From positions 184,828-248,827 of the forward strand of contig NZ_JAAGPI010000012.1 of NCBI RefSeq assembly GCF_017104715.1: DNA of 64,000 bases, given 5' to 3'. The DNA comes from Burkholderia sp. Ac-20365 (GTDB taxonomy: Bacteria > Pseudomonadota > Gammaproteobacteria > Burkholderiales > Burkholderiaceae). A program made the position numbers and the translations under genes. The notes beneath the pieces are model-generated. The model was not told where the DNA came from. It did not search any database and worked only from the letters and a program-made list of their open reading frames with translations. Shown piece by piece: positions 1-8,716 of this stretch. Positions within the stretch are counted from its first letter, which is position 1. Each line of letters starts with the position of its first letter.

Positions 1-605
1 ACTTTTCGGCCGGCGCCGAAGTGGCGCTTTTCCCGGATCGCATCGCGAAGCAAGGCAAGGCGCTGATGGATCCGCTCGATGTGCTGCGCGGCTTCGAAAC
101 ACTGCCGATCCCTATCGTCGTCGCCGTGAACGGCACATGCCTCGGCGGCGGGTTCGAAGTGGCGCTGGCCTGCGACTTCAGCGTGGTCGCGGAATCGGCG
201 AAGATCGGCTCCGTCGAGGTCGCACTCGGGCTGCATCCGCTGCTCGGCGGCATTCAGCGTCAGGTGATGCGGGCCGGCCCGGCACGTGCAAAAGAACTCT
301 CGATGCTCGGCCGCCGTTACGACGCGGCGACGCTCGAACGCTGGGGCTTGATCAATCTCGTCGTGCCCGACGACAAACTCGATGAAGTCGCGCTGTCGGT
401 TGCACAGGAACTGGCAGCTGGCCCGACCGTCGCGCATGCCGCGACCAAACAGCTCGTGCGGGTTGCCGTCAACGAAGGCATTGCCGCCGCCGACGAAGCA
501 ATGTTCGAACTGCAAAAGCCGATCTGGGCGTCGCAGGATCTCAGGCGCGGACTGGAGGCGTTCAATACGGCCGGTCCTGGCACCGCCATTTTCGAGGGCA
601 AATGA
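1..605 (+). CDS. Enoyl-CoA hydratase/isomerase family protein (5' truncated)
   Basis: This is a crotonase-superfamily enzyme that hydrates or isomerises an enoyl-CoA. The frame is open to the window edge, and its first residues read FSAGAEV, the first oxyanion-hole segment of crotonases, so roughly the first 60-70 residues lie outside the window. The second oxyanion segment (NGTCLGGGFEVALACDF) and the later SVEVALGLHP segment both keep a Glu at the positions used for catalysis in crotonases. It ends one base before the CoA-transferase start and is probably co-transcribed with it, which suggests acyl-CoA catabolism. The substrate cannot be told. The family assignment is secure. Confidence 0.9.
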   Translation, partial: FSAGAEVALFPDRIAKQGKALMDPLDVLRGFETLPIPIVVAVNGTCLGGGFEVALACDFSVVAESAKIGSVEVALGLHPLLGGIQRQVMRAGPARAKELSMLGRRYDAATLERWGLINLVVPDDKLDEVALSVAQELAAGPTVAHAATKQLVRVAVNEGIAAADEAMFELQKPIWASQDLRRGLEAFNTAGPGTAIFEGK

Positions 606-606
606 T

Positions 607-1872
607 ATGGCCGGACCGCTCGAAGGACTCAAGGTCGTCGATTTTTCGCGGGTGCTGGCCGGCCCGCTGTGCGCCCGGACGCTGGCCGATCTCGGCGCCG
701 ACGTCATCAAGATCGAACCGCCGCGGCCCGATGTGTCGCGTGCAGCTTTCCCGAATCACGACGGCATGTCGGGCTACTACGCGCAGCAGAACAGCGGCAA
801 GCGCAACGTCAGCATCGATCTGAACGCGCCCCGGGCACGCGAACTCGTGCTACGCCTGTGTGACGAGGCAGATATCGTCGTCGAAAATTTTCGCGCTGGT
901 ACGCTGAAAGGGTTCGGACTTGACTACGACACGCTCGCGAAGCGCAATCCAAAGCTGGTCTACGTGTCGATCACGGGCTACGGCCAGCGCGGTCCATGGG
1001 CGTCGCGCATGGCCTACGCGCCGACCGTGCAAGCCGAAGCGGGCTTCACGCACAACACGCTGCGTCATTTCGACGGCATGGACGACGCTCGCAAGTGGAC
1101 CGACCCGCTGTCGCACGCGGATGTCTACGCCGGCCTGCAGGCGACCATTGCCGTGCTCGCGGCGGTACGCAAGCGCGACATGACGGGGCACGGCCAGTAC
1201 ATCGACGTCGCAATGGCCGCCGTGATGCTGTCGATCAACGAACGCGCTCACCTCGATCTCGCGGGTGTCGATACGGGCGCCGAGCCGGGCATCCTCGGTG
1301 CCTCTGATGGTCCGCATTTCGTCGGCCCCGGTGGTGAAGCGTTCGTGGCGGCGCAAAGCATTATCGGCAGCAATACGTTCCCGAATTACCTGCGCGCGAT
1401 GCGCCGCATGGATCTGGCGCAAGATCCGCGCTTCAGCACCGCTGAGCGCCGCCTGCAGAACTACGATGCGCTGCACGCCGTGATCCAGACGTGGATCCGC
1501 TCGTTCCGCGATCTCAAGACGCTCGACGCGCAACTCGACGAGGCCAAGATCGCCATCGGCCAGATCCGTACGCTAAAGGAACTGGCAGAGACCGATTGGG
1601 CGAAACAGTGGGGAGCGGTTCACGAGGTACCGGATCGCCGTGGCGGTTCGTATCTGATCCATGGTTATCCATGGCATTTCTCCGATGACGAACTCGGCAT
1701 GCGCAGCGAGCCGGCGTTTCGCGGCGAACACAACGAGCAGGTGTTTCGCGAAGCAGGTCTGGCGGATGCCGACATCCGAGATGCCGTCGACGCCGGCATT
1801 CTGGTTGGGGGACCGCCACCTTCTGCGAAGGAGATCGACGCCGCTGATCTTGCGGAAGCACCGACTGTCTAG
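607..1872 (+). CDS. CaiB/BaiF (family III) CoA-transferase
   Basis: A 421-residue family III CoA-transferase, which moves CoA between carboxylic acids through an aspartyl-CoA intermediate. The N-terminus (GLKVVDFSRVLAGPLCARTLADLGADVIKIE) is typical of the family, and Asp172 in SHADVYAGL is at the expected catalytic position. The same frame stays open upstream, but the start is placed at ATG 607 because homology begins there and the crotonase occupies the upstream DNA. It sits directly after the crotonase gene, so the pair likely activates an organic acid and processes its enoyl-CoA. A 12-bp stem-loop follows the gene. The substrate is unknown. Confidence 0.92.
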   Translation: MAGPLEGLKVVDFSRVLAGPLCARTLADLGADVIKIEPPRPDVSRAAFPNHDGMSGYYAQQNSGKRNVSIDLNAPRARELVLRLCDEADIVVENFRAGTLKGFGLDYDTLAKRNPKLVYVSITGYGQRGPWASRMAYAPTVQAEAGFTHNTLRHFDGMDDARKWTDPLSHADVYAGLQATIAVLAAVRKRDMTGHGQYIDVAMAAVMLSINERAHLDLAGVDTGAEPGILGASDGPHFVGPGGEAFVAAQSIIGSNTFPNYLRAMRRMDLAQDPRFSTAERRLQNYDALHAVIQTWIRSFRDLKTLDAQLDEAKIAIGQIRTLKELAETDWAKQWGAVHEVPDRRGGSYLIHGYPWHFSDDELGMRSEPAFRGEHNEQVFREAGLADADIRDAVDAGILVGGPPPSAKEIDAADLAEAPTV

Positions 1873-1887
1873 ACGCAAGCTCGCAAC

Positions 1888-1916
1888 AGGTGGCGTCTTG
1901 CACAAAGACGCCACCT
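1888..1916 (+). terminator. Strong stem-loop after the CoA-transferase gene
   Basis: A perfect 12-bp inverted repeat (AGGTGGCGTCTT ... AAGACGCCACCT) with a 5-nt loop, 15 bases after the CoA-transferase stop and upstream of the fumarylacetoacetase gene. There is no T tract, so termination efficiency is uncertain and it could act instead as an mRNA-stabilising hairpin. Confidence 0.55.
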
Positions 1917-1947
1917 TCGCGAGCGGTCGATTGCGCAGGAGTAGAAC

Positions 1948-3255
1948 ATGATCGTGACGATAGACGAGACCCACGACGCCGCCGCGTTCAGTTGGGTGCA
2001 AAGCGCCAATACGCTGGAAACAGATTTCCCGTTGCAGAACCTTCCGCTCGGCGTGTTTCGTACCGAGGCACGCGTTACGCCGCGAATCGGCGTGCGTATC
2101 GGTGATGCGGTTCTCGATGTGCACCGATTGCTCGATACAGATGCACTCGAACTGCACGCTCCCGAAGACGACGCACTGCGGCAGACAACTTTGAATGCGT
2201 GGATGGCGCTGGGACGGATGTCTTCCACGGCATTGCGTCGCAAACTGTTTGCGCTGTTGCATTCATCAACGGAAGGCACGGCGCGTGAGACGGTGTCGAA
2301 CTGTCTCGTGCCCGCGAACGCATGCACGATGTTGTTGCCGTCGCAGATTGGAGATTTCACCGACTTCTATACGTCGATCCATCATGCGAGACGTGCCGGT
2401 GAACTCGTAAGGCCGGACTCGCCGATACACCCCAACTTCAGAAGCATGCCGATCGCTTATCACGGACGGTCTTCGTCGGTAATGGTGAGCGGTGTGCCGT
2501 GTCGACGTCCATTCGGGCAGACTGACGCAACGAGTGGATACCGTCCGACGACAAAGCTCGATTTCGAACTCGAAGTCGGCTTTTACGTAGGCGAAAACAC
2601 CGGCACGACGAAACGCCTGTCCGTCGATTCAGCCGAAGATCACCTGTACGGACTTTGCCTCGTCAACGACTGGTCGGCGCGGGACATCCAGCGCTGGGAA
2701 AGCGCACCGCTGGGTCCCTTTCTCGCGAAGAGCTTCATGACCAGTGTGTCGCCATGGGTGGTGACAGCAGAGGCGATTGCGCCATTCAGGGTTGCCGAAG
2801 CGATACGTGGCGACGACGCGCCGCCGCTCGCCGCACAACTCACGTCCGCATCTCACGCAGCCTTGGCGGCGATCGATATCTCCCTGTACGTCACGCTGCA
2901 AAGCCGGCAAATGAAGGCGGCTGGCATTGCCGCAATCGACGTGGCCAACTCCGACTTCAAGGATCAGTACTGGTCCGTATCGCAGATGCTGACTCACCAC
3001 GCCAGTAACGGATGTCCGTTGCGTAGCGGCGATCTGATTTCGAGCGGCACCGTATCGGGACCCGAGCGCAGTGACAGCGGATGTTTGCTCGAGCGAACGC
3101 GCGATGCGCGGGAAACGATCGCGCTGCCGACGGGCGAAGTGCGAACGTACCTCGAAGACGGAGACATCGTGTCCTTCTCTGGTCGATGCAATCGCGCGGG
3201 CTTCAGGTCAATCGGATTCGGAGAGTGTGCCGCAGAAGTGACCGATAACCTTTGA
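1948..3255 (+). CDS. Fumarylacetoacetase-like hydrolase
   Basis: A 435-residue protein of fumarylacetoacetase length and architecture. The family enzyme splits fumarylacetoacetate into fumarate and acetoacetate at the end of tyrosine/homogentisate breakdown, using a divalent metal and a catalytic His. An N-terminal FAH_N-type domain (about 1-120) precedes the catalytic domain; DFTDFYTSIHHA and YHGRSS match the metal-site and catalytic His regions, and GTVSGPERSDSGCLLE is a conserved C-terminal stretch. No homogentisate dioxygenase is nearby. It is followed 55 bp later by an MFS transporter, so it may be a second FAH copy serving an imported aromatic acid; that role is inference. Confidence 0.88.
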   Translation: MIVTIDETHDAAAFSWVQSANTLETDFPLQNLPLGVFRTEARVTPRIGVRIGDAVLDVHRLLDTDALELHAPEDDALRQTTLNAWMALGRMSSTALRRKLFALLHSSTEGTARETVSNCLVPANACTMLLPSQIGDFTDFYTSIHHARRAGELVRPDSPIHPNFRSMPIAYHGRSSSVMVSGVPCRRPFGQTDATSGYRPTTKLDFELEVGFYVGENTGTTKRLSVDSAEDHLYGLCLVNDWSARDIQRWESAPLGPFLAKSFMTSVSPWVVTAEAIAPFRVAEAIRGDDAPPLAAQLTSASHAALAAIDISLYVTLQSRQMKAAGIAAIDVANSDFKDQYWSVSQMLTHHASNGCPLRSGDLISSGTVSGPERSDSGCLLERTRDARETIALPTGEVRTYLEDGDIVSFSGRCNRAGFRSIGFGECAAEVTDNL

Positions 3256-3271
3256 TGGATGCGGTCCGCCT

Positions 3272-3294
3272 TTGTATTTCCCGTATTAATACAA
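3272..3294. promoter_or_regulatory. Inverted repeat upstream of the MFS gene
   Basis: TTGTATT-N9-AATACAA, containing the palindrome GTATTAATAC, lies in the 55-bp gap before the transporter and just upstream of its GGAGGAG ribosome binding site. It is a candidate operator, possibly for the downstream TetR regulator, although it does not match the palindrome in that regulator's own promoter. Confidence 0.35.
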
Positions 3295-3310
3295 CACGTC
3301 GGAGGAGCGA

Positions 3311-4675
3311 ATGGAATTGATGAAGCAAGCCCATGCAGACGGGGCATCGCCGGATGACAACACGCTACTGCGGAAAGCCTACGCGTCCGCGCAATGGCGA
3401 ATACTGCCGATACTGTTCGCCTTGTGGATGCTGGCGTGGGTCGGTCGTTCGAACGTTGCGTTCGCGAAGTTGCAGATGGTCGTCGACCTGCGATTCAGCG
3501 AAACAGTCTATGGCTTAGGCGCCGGGCTCTTCTTCGTCGGCTATGTGCTGTTCGGCATCCCGACGACCATGCTGCAAAAGAAGTTCGGCGCGCGCACTGT
3601 GCTTGCCGGTATAGCCGGCGGATGGGGGTTGACGAGTATTGCGATGACCTTCGTCGATAACGCACCGACATTCTACGCATTGAGGTTTCTGCTCGGCGTA
3701 TTCGAAGCCGGCTTCTATCCAGGCGTAGTGTTGTACTTCAATGCATGGTTTCCGGGAACCAGACGTACCCGCAATTTCAGCATCTTTCACTCGGGCTCGC
3801 TCTTCTCGACGGTCACGATCGGTTTGATGGGGGGATTCGCGCTCGAACATCTGAACGGACTGGCGGGCTTTCAGGGCTGGCGATGGATGTTCTTCACTCA
3901 GGCCGTCCCGACTGTTGTACTGGCGTGCGTCGCGTTCCTCATACTTCCGGATCTTCCCGGCAGCGCGAAGTGGCTTTCGGCGCGACAACGCATGCTCATC
4001 GACGACGATCTCGGCAAGCATGCCGAAACGACGCACGACATCGACGCAGACGAACGTCCGCTGTTACTCAACCCGGCTGTGTGGATCCTGAGCGCCGCCT
4101 ACTTTTGCCTGCTTGCCGCAACCGCAGCACTGTTTTTCTTCTCTCCGACGATACTTCGTGAGGCGGGATTCGGCGGCTACAAAGAGATCGGGCGCGCAGT
4201 CGCCGGTGCCTGCGTGCTCGGGGCATTGGGCAACGTACTTATCTGTAGCATCGGGGGCGCCCCGCATCGCCGCCGGTTCTTCTGCGCGCTGGCGTCGTTG
4301 TTCACCGCGATAAGCCTCTCCGCGCTCGTCTTCGTCTGGCATAGCAGTACCACGGCCACATTCTTGCTGCTGGTTCTCGGCTTTGCGGGAACGGGTGCCG
4401 GTATCACCCTCTTCTGGCAGATGTCTGTTGGCCTGCTCAGCGGCAAGTCGCTCGTAGTCGGCGTGCCGTTGATCAGTTCCGTCGCCAACGTGGCGGGCTT
4501 CGTTACGCCATTTCTGATCGGCTATGTTCGCGACGTAACGGGAACCTATGCGAGCGGGTTCATCATGATCGCCTGCGTCCAGGCACTTGGCGTCGTTGTG
4601 CTTCTGTTCGGCGTGCAGCGCCTTGTCAGGAGGCGAACGCGCGTCGGCGAGATGCCGGTTCAAAGCGCGACGTGA
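3311..4675 (+). CDS. MFS transporter (anion:cation symporter type)
   Basis: A 454-residue major facilitator with about twelve hydrophobic segments in two halves separated by a cytoplasmic loop near residues 215-245. The opening (RILPILFALWMLAWVGRSNVAFAKLQM) and the RFLLGVFEAGFYPGVVLYFNAWFP segment are characteristic of the ACS family, which imports organic anions such as aromatic acids, tartrate or glucarate. The start is supported by GGAGGAG 5 bases upstream. Position after a fumarylacetoacetase suggests uptake of an aromatic acid degraded through that route; this is contextual inference. Confidence 0.88.
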   Translation: MELMKQAHADGASPDDNTLLRKAYASAQWRILPILFALWMLAWVGRSNVAFAKLQMVVDLRFSETVYGLGAGLFFVGYVLFGIPTTMLQKKFGARTVLAGIAGGWGLTSIAMTFVDNAPTFYALRFLLGVFEAGFYPGVVLYFNAWFPGTRRTRNFSIFHSGSLFSTVTIGLMGGFALEHLNGLAGFQGWRWMFFTQAVPTVVLACVAFLILPDLPGSAKWLSARQRMLIDDDLGKHAETTHDIDADERPLLLNPAVWILSAAYFCLLAATAALFFFSPTILREAGFGGYKEIGRAVAGACVLGALGNVLICSIGGAPHRRRFFCALASLFTAISLSALVFVWHSSTTATFLLLVLGFAGTGAGITLFWQMSVGLLSGKSLVVGVPLISSVANVAGFVTPFLIGYVRDVTGTYASGFIMIACVQALGVVVLLFGVQRLVRRRTRVGEMPVQSAT

Positions 4676-4743
4676 TCGATCCATGGCGGTGCGGGCGCGG
4701 CCACCGTTCGTGGCAAGCGCCCGCGAGTGTTTCATGCGTGATT

Positions 4744-4780
4744 CGCAATATTGCGTGCCTCTCTGCGCGGAATTTATAAT
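4744..4780 (+). promoter_or_regulatory. sigma70 promoter with overlapping palindromic operator (tetR)
   Basis: TTGCGT (4751-4756) and a consensus TATAAT (4775-4780) separated by 18 bp form a clear housekeeping promoter. The perfect 12-bp palindrome CGCAATATTGCG (4744-4755) overlaps the -35 box, an arrangement expected for autorepression by the adjacent TetR protein. Transcription would begin near 4787, which excludes the in-frame ATG at 4779 as the regulator's start. Confidence 0.7.
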
Positions 4781-4814
4781 GGTCTCCCTGATTTTCTCCT
4801 CGAACGAAGGTCAC

Positions 4815-5528
4815 GTGAGTCCGAAGTCATCTTTAGCGAAGAGTGCGGATTACCATCATGGCAATCTGCGTCATGCGCTTATCGAAGCGGGGCGCAGCGC
4901 GCTTACGGAGGTATCGGCACAAGACCTCAGCCTGCGCTATCTCGCGCGCATGGTGGGCGTATCGGAAGCCGCGCCCTCCCGGCATTTTTCGGGCATCGAC
5001 GAACTGCTGGCCACCATCGCGGCAAGTGGATATCGCGACCTTGCTGCGCTGCGCGTCGCGATCCGTGACAGCGAGGATACGCCGCTTGCCAAGGCGTATC
5101 GGATGATGCGCGCGTACATCGAGTTCGCGCAGCGCCACAAGGGCCTGTTCGGCCTGATGATCGGGCCTCGCATCGTCGCGCACGCCGCGTATCCGGAACT
5201 CGCCGAAGAAAGTAACAGGTCGTTCGGTCTGTTTTCCGACACGATCGAGGCGCTGGCTATCGAGAGCGGCTGGGACCGCGCCGATCTCAAGCTCGTGACC
5301 CATGCCGCGTGGAGCATGGAGCATGGTCTCGCCACGCTTATCCTGTCCGACCGCGCACCGCGTGCCGACACCAAAGTGGCCATCCCCAGGCTGACCGATT
5401 TCGTCGTGATGACCTTGCTCAGCGCGATCACGGCCGGTCCGGATCATCTCCAGAATGTGATCGAGCAATGCGGGCTGCTTGAAAAGCCAGTGGTGACGCG
5501 CGCGGCTCGCAAGCGCGCCAAAGCGTAG
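4815..5528 (+). CDS. TetR/AcrR family regulator with WHG-type C-terminal domain
   Basis: A 237-residue repressor if translation starts at GTG 4815, which has GAAGG just upstream and lies downstream of the predicted transcription start. The N-terminus holds a TetR helix-turn-helix (about 10-60: YHHGNLRHALIEAG ... YLARMVGVSEAAPSRHFSGIDELLA); the YHHGNLR signature marks the group with a WHG C-terminal ligand domain. The frame is open far upstream, but that extension would overlap the transporter gene and precede the promoter. It probably controls itself and perhaps the flanking transporter. The ligand is unknown. Confidence 0.88.
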   Translation: MSPKSSLAKSADYHHGNLRHALIEAGRSALTEVSAQDLSLRYLARMVGVSEAAPSRHFSGIDELLATIAASGYRDLAALRVAIRDSEDTPLAKAYRMMRAYIEFAQRHKGLFGLMIGPRIVAHAAYPELAEESNRSFGLFSDTIEALAIESGWDRADLKLVTHAAWSMEHGLATLILSDRAPRADTKVAIPRLTDFVVMTLLSAITAGPDHLQNVIEQCGLLEKPVVTRAARKRAKA

Positions 5529-5618
5529 TTTGCGTCGCTGGTCTCGCGGCTTTCCGTAGCGACCGCCGCGAGTCGCTCCGTTGCGCGAGCTTCCCAGTCT
5601 CACACCCGCACATTGCCC

Positions 5619-5634
5619 GCCTGCACTCGCAGGC
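5619..5634. other. Short hairpin between tetR and the cupin gene
   Basis: GCCTGC-actc-GCAGGC, a perfect 6-bp inverted repeat in the 216-bp gap. It could be a weak terminator for tetR or part of the promoter region of the cupin operon. No T run follows. Confidence 0.25.
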
Positions 5635-5744
5635 AATTCACCCTGCGCTCCAGGGCAAGCGCATCCCGATACACCGGCGCTATCGTTGTCTCACCCCGCA
5701 AAACTTGCCCTCCATTCGAGAGCGGCAATATTCAGGAGACGACG

Positions 5745-6182
5745 ATGGAAATCAAGCCAAAGGTTCTTGAGGAAGCCGTCCAGCTGGACGAAATCCCGTG
5801 GAAGGCCTTCCCCGATGCGCTATCGCAAGGCGGCATCCGCTGGAAGATGCTGCACGCGTCGCCCGAAATGGGCGCCTGGACCGCCATTTTCGACTGCCCG
5901 GCGGGCTCCTCCTTCAATGCTCATTTCCACGTCGGGCCGGGCGAATACCTGCTGACGAAAGGCCGCATGGATGTGCGCGGCGGTGCCGAGCACGGTGGCG
6001 ACACGGTGATCGCGCCCGCGTACGGCTACGAATCCGCGAACGCGCGACACGACAAGACGTACTTCCCCGTCGATAGCGAGTTCTACATGACGTTCCTCGG
6101 CCCGCTTTCGTTCATCAGGCCCGACGGCACGCCGATCGTGGTCGTCACATGGGACGAAGCGCAGCGCGCCTACGCGGGCTGA
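5745..6182 (+). CDS. Cupin-domain protein (ChrR / acetylacetone-cleaving type)
   Basis: A 145-residue single cupin. The metal-site pattern is visible in FNAHFHVGPGEYLLTKGRMDVRGG (two His and a Glu of motif 1). Related small cupins include acetylacetone-cleaving dioxygenase and ChrR-type cupins; the first would fit breakdown of a diketone or hydroxyketone, but activity cannot be read from sequence. ATG 5745 is chosen because CAGGAG lies 5 bases upstream and homology begins with MEIKPKV. It heads a three-gene operon with an NTF2-like protein and an SDR oxidoreductase. Confidence 0.78.
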   Translation: MEIKPKVLEEAVQLDEIPWKAFPDALSQGGIRWKMLHASPEMGAWTAIFDCPAGSSFNAHFHVGPGEYLLTKGRMDVRGGAEHGGDTVIAPAYGYESANARHDKTYFPVDSEFYMTFLGPLSFIRPDGTPIVVVTWDEAQRAYAG

Positions 6183-6255
6183 TTTCAGCGCCACGCCAGA
6201 AGCCCGCGACTGCATGGTCGGCGGGCTCGACAGCCGCTTTTCGGAGACACTGCAT

Positions 6256-6612
6256 ATGACTACCGCTTCAGCACAGGTCGACGCGATCACGCAGCAGGTG
6301 TTCGACCACCATCTCGGCGCATTCGCGCAGGGCCTCGACGAGCTACTGAAAGACTACGACGACGCCTCGACGATCATCACGCCGGAGAAGACCTGGCGTG
6401 GCCGCGCGGAGATTCGCGCCTTTTTCAAGGGCTTTCTCGACAACGCAGCCCCCGGCTTCTGGCCGGCCTTCAGGATCACCAGCAAAAGCACGGCTGGCGA
6501 AGTCGCCTATCTGGTGTGGGAAGCGAAACCCTGGATCACGCTCGCCACGGACACGCTGGTGATCAAGGACGGAAAAATCATCGTACAGACGTTTACACCC
6601 TTCTCGGCCTAG
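6256..6612 (+). CDS. SnoaL/NTF2-like fold protein
   Basis: A 118-residue protein with the NTF2-like cone fold pattern (N-terminal helices, a WRGRAEIRAFFKGFLD segment, then strands ending in DTLVIKDGKIIVQTFTPF). Members are small isomerases, dehydratases or ligand-binding proteins. The start at ATG 6256 has GGAGA 8-9 bases upstream. It lies between the cupin and SDR genes, so it likely acts in the same pathway. No catalytic residues can be assigned with confidence. Confidence 0.75.
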   Translation: MTTASAQVDAITQQVFDHHLGAFAQGLDELLKDYDDASTIITPEKTWRGRAEIRAFFKGFLDNAAPGFWPAFRITSKSTAGEVAYLVWEAKPWITLATDTLVIKDGKIIVQTFTPFSA

Positions 6613-6646
6613 ACGTTCCTGCACCACCTCTCGACACGAGGTCACA

Positions 6647-7444
6647 ATGAACAGACTGAACGGAAAAGTAGCGATCGTCACGGGCGCCAGTTCGGGCTTC
6701 GGACGCGGCATTGCCCTTTCGTATGCAGCAGAGGGCGCAAAAGTCGTGGTCAGCGATATACACGAAGCGCCAAACGCGGGCGGCTTCGAGAACAATCCGC
6801 AACTGCCGACGGCAGCGGCAATCCGGGAAGCAGGCGGCGACGCACAGTATGTAGCCTGTAACGTCACGAAGCAGGACGAAGTCGCGCATCTCGTGCGCGA
6901 GGCAGTTCGCCTGTACGGCCGTCTCGATGTGATGGTGAACAACGCCGGTATCTATCGGGCCGGTAAGCTGGCGCATGAGTTTGCCGTCGAAGATCTCGAC
7001 GCCTGCTTCGATGTCAACGTGCGCGGAACGTGGTTCGGATGTCAGGAGGCCATCAAGGTGTTTCTGAGTCAGGGCACGGGCGGCAATATCGTCAACATCG
7101 TTTCGACTGCGGGTCTGCAGGGCCATCCGAAACAGTCCGTGTACAACATTTCGAAAGGCGCGGCAGCGAATCTGACGCGTTGCCTCGCGATCGAATACGG
7201 CCGCGACAAGATCCGCGTCAACGGCATATGCCCGACCTACGCGAAGACGTCACTGACACGCGCACTGTTCGACGACAAGGATTTCGACAAGGCATTCACC
7301 GACGTGATCCCGCTCAAACGATGGGGCGAAGTCGACGACATCGCGAACCTCGCGGTGTTTCTTGCCTCGGACGAATCCAGCTACATACACGGCGATCTGA
7401 TCCGGATCGACGGTGGCGAAACGCTCTGCCGTTTCTCCGTGTAG
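6647..7444 (+). CDS. SDR family oxidoreductase
   Basis: A 265-residue classical short-chain dehydrogenase/reductase. The NAD(P)-binding TGASSGFG motif is at about 12-19, NNAG near 100, the Ser of the catalytic tetrad in NIVSTAG, and YNISK as the YxxxK catalytic pair. The acidic residue after the second strand (VVVSDIHE) favours NAD(H). The C-terminus (YIHGDLIRIDGGETL) is typical of the family. It closes the cupin operon and converges on an AraC regulator 31 bp away. The substrate alcohol or ketone is unknown. Confidence 0.92.
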   Translation: MNRLNGKVAIVTGASSGFGRGIALSYAAEGAKVVVSDIHEAPNAGGFENNPQLPTAAAIREAGGDAQYVACNVTKQDEVAHLVREAVRLYGRLDVMVNNAGIYRAGKLAHEFAVEDLDACFDVNVRGTWFGCQEAIKVFLSQGTGGNIVNIVSTAGLQGHPKQSVYNISKGAAANLTRCLAIEYGRDKIRVNGICPTYAKTSLTRALFDDKDFDKAFTDVIPLKRWGEVDDIANLAVFLASDESSYIHGDLIRIDGGETLCRFSV

Positions 7445-7475
7445 GCGCACACGCAGGGCACGCCGTCGCCGAGCG

Positions 7476-8456
7476 TCAGGCGGCGTCGGCGTCCGCTTGA
7501 CCGCGCAGCGCTGCGCGACGCACATCGCCTGGCGCGGCGCCGTAGCGTTCACGGAACGTGCGGCAGAAATGGCTGACCGAGTTAAAACCCCAACGGAACG
7601 CGATTTCGGAAATCTGCAGACGCTGGAAGGCGGGATCGGTGATGGCCTGCTTGCACATGTGCAAACGGCTGTTCAGGATGAACCCTGACACGGTCAGATC
7701 GTTTCGCTGGAACAGCATATGGAGGTAGCGAAGCGAGATGTTGCTGGCTGCCGCAATACGTGTCGGATTCAGGTCTTCCTCGTGCAGATGCTGCAAGATG
7801 AAATCCTGCACGCGTCGAAAGGTTGCTGCGCTCGCGTCGAAGGTCGACGACGGCTGCTGGCCGGACAGCGCGATACCGAGCAGTTCCAGCGTGGACCGGC
7901 TTACGGACCCCTGAACGCTCTGATCGAGGCTGTCGATCTGGTTGGACAACGCCAGCAGATGAACCGCCAGCAGCGAACCGACACCCGTGCGGCTCTCTAT
8001 CTTTCCGCCCGACGGCGGATGCTTGCGCTCCGGCAAGCGCTCCCGCATCAGCGACCATGGAATCATCAGCGTGACCTTGTGCAGCCGCTCGAGCACTTCG
8101 AACTGCACCACCTGATCCGTCGTCCATACGACGAGATCCCCAGAGGTTACCTCGACGCCGGAATCCCCGATCCTGAACCGCTCGCGGCCGCCCGTTGTCA
8201 GCTGCACGCCGACATACAGTTCGTCGTCGCGCCGTACCAGACCGCTCGTGCGTTGCCCGCTACACGGATCGCAAATCGTTTCGACGATCCCGGCACCCGC
8301 GAAGTCGTGATGCTTCACGCGCGCATAGAACGTCGCGGGCAAGCGCTTCGGCACCTGCCACTCGCGATAGCTTTGACTCAGCACATCCTGCCAGGCGTCA
8401 GTACGATCGCTCGTGGGCACCTCGTCGATCGACCAGTCGGTGAAAGCATTTGGCAA
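7476..8456 (-). CDS. AraC family transcriptional regulator (AraC-binding-like N-terminal domain)
   Basis: About 326 residues if read from TTG 8456, which has AGGAGA 6 bases upstream and starts the conserved part (LPNAFTDWSIDEVPTSDRTDAW); an in-frame ATG further upstream would add a basic, poorly conserved extension. The N-terminal half is a FeaR-like effector domain. The C-terminal AraC domain has two helix-turn-helices (NPTRIAAASNISLRYLHMLFQ and ISEIAFRWGFNSVSHFCRTFRERYGAAPGDVRR). It faces the SDR operon and may regulate it. The start codon is the least certain part. Confidence 0.82.
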   Translation of the reverse strand: MPNAFTDWSIDEVPTSDRTDAWQDVLSQSYREWQVPKRLPATFYARVKHHDFAGAGIVETICDPCSGQRTSGLVRRDDELYVGVQLTTGGRERFRIGDSGVEVTSGDLVVWTTDQVVQFEVLERLHKVTLMIPWSLMRERLPERKHPPSGGKIESRTGVGSLLAVHLLALSNQIDSLDQSVQGSVSRSTLELLGIALSGQQPSSTFDASAATFRRVQDFILQHLHEEDLNPTRIAAASNISLRYLHMLFQRNDLTVSGFILNSRLHMCKQAITDPAFQRLQISEIAFRWGFNSVSHFCRTFRERYGAAPGDVRRAALRGQADADAA

Positions 8457-8621
8457 GGCCGTCTCCTGTCTCCGGTTGCGCCGTCTCTTTTTGTGGACGG
8501 TTGCGCTATTTTTTAAGGCTACACCCATCGGCCTGAGCGAGCCAGGCTGCCCTCTTTTCATCAGCGCGGGTTTGCTGCGGTGCACACGTGGGAACTGCGC
8601 TTATATCCCCATTCTGGCCTC

Positions 8622-8638
8622 AGGCATGCTGCATGCCT
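8622..8638. promoter_or_regulatory. Perfect 8+8 palindrome upstream of the AraC gene
   Basis: AGGCATGC-T-GCATGCCT lies in the 260-bp gap between the PhzF and AraC genes, about 170 bp upstream of the predicted AraC start. It has no T tract, so an operator is more likely than a terminator. The rest of this gap shows nothing else recognisable. Confidence 0.4.
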
Positions 8639-8716
8639 TGCTTCAGAGCGCAACGCGAATTGACTGGCAGTGCATCGGCTATCTGGACCGAGGTATGCAT
8701 CGGCCCGCCGCGGAAT

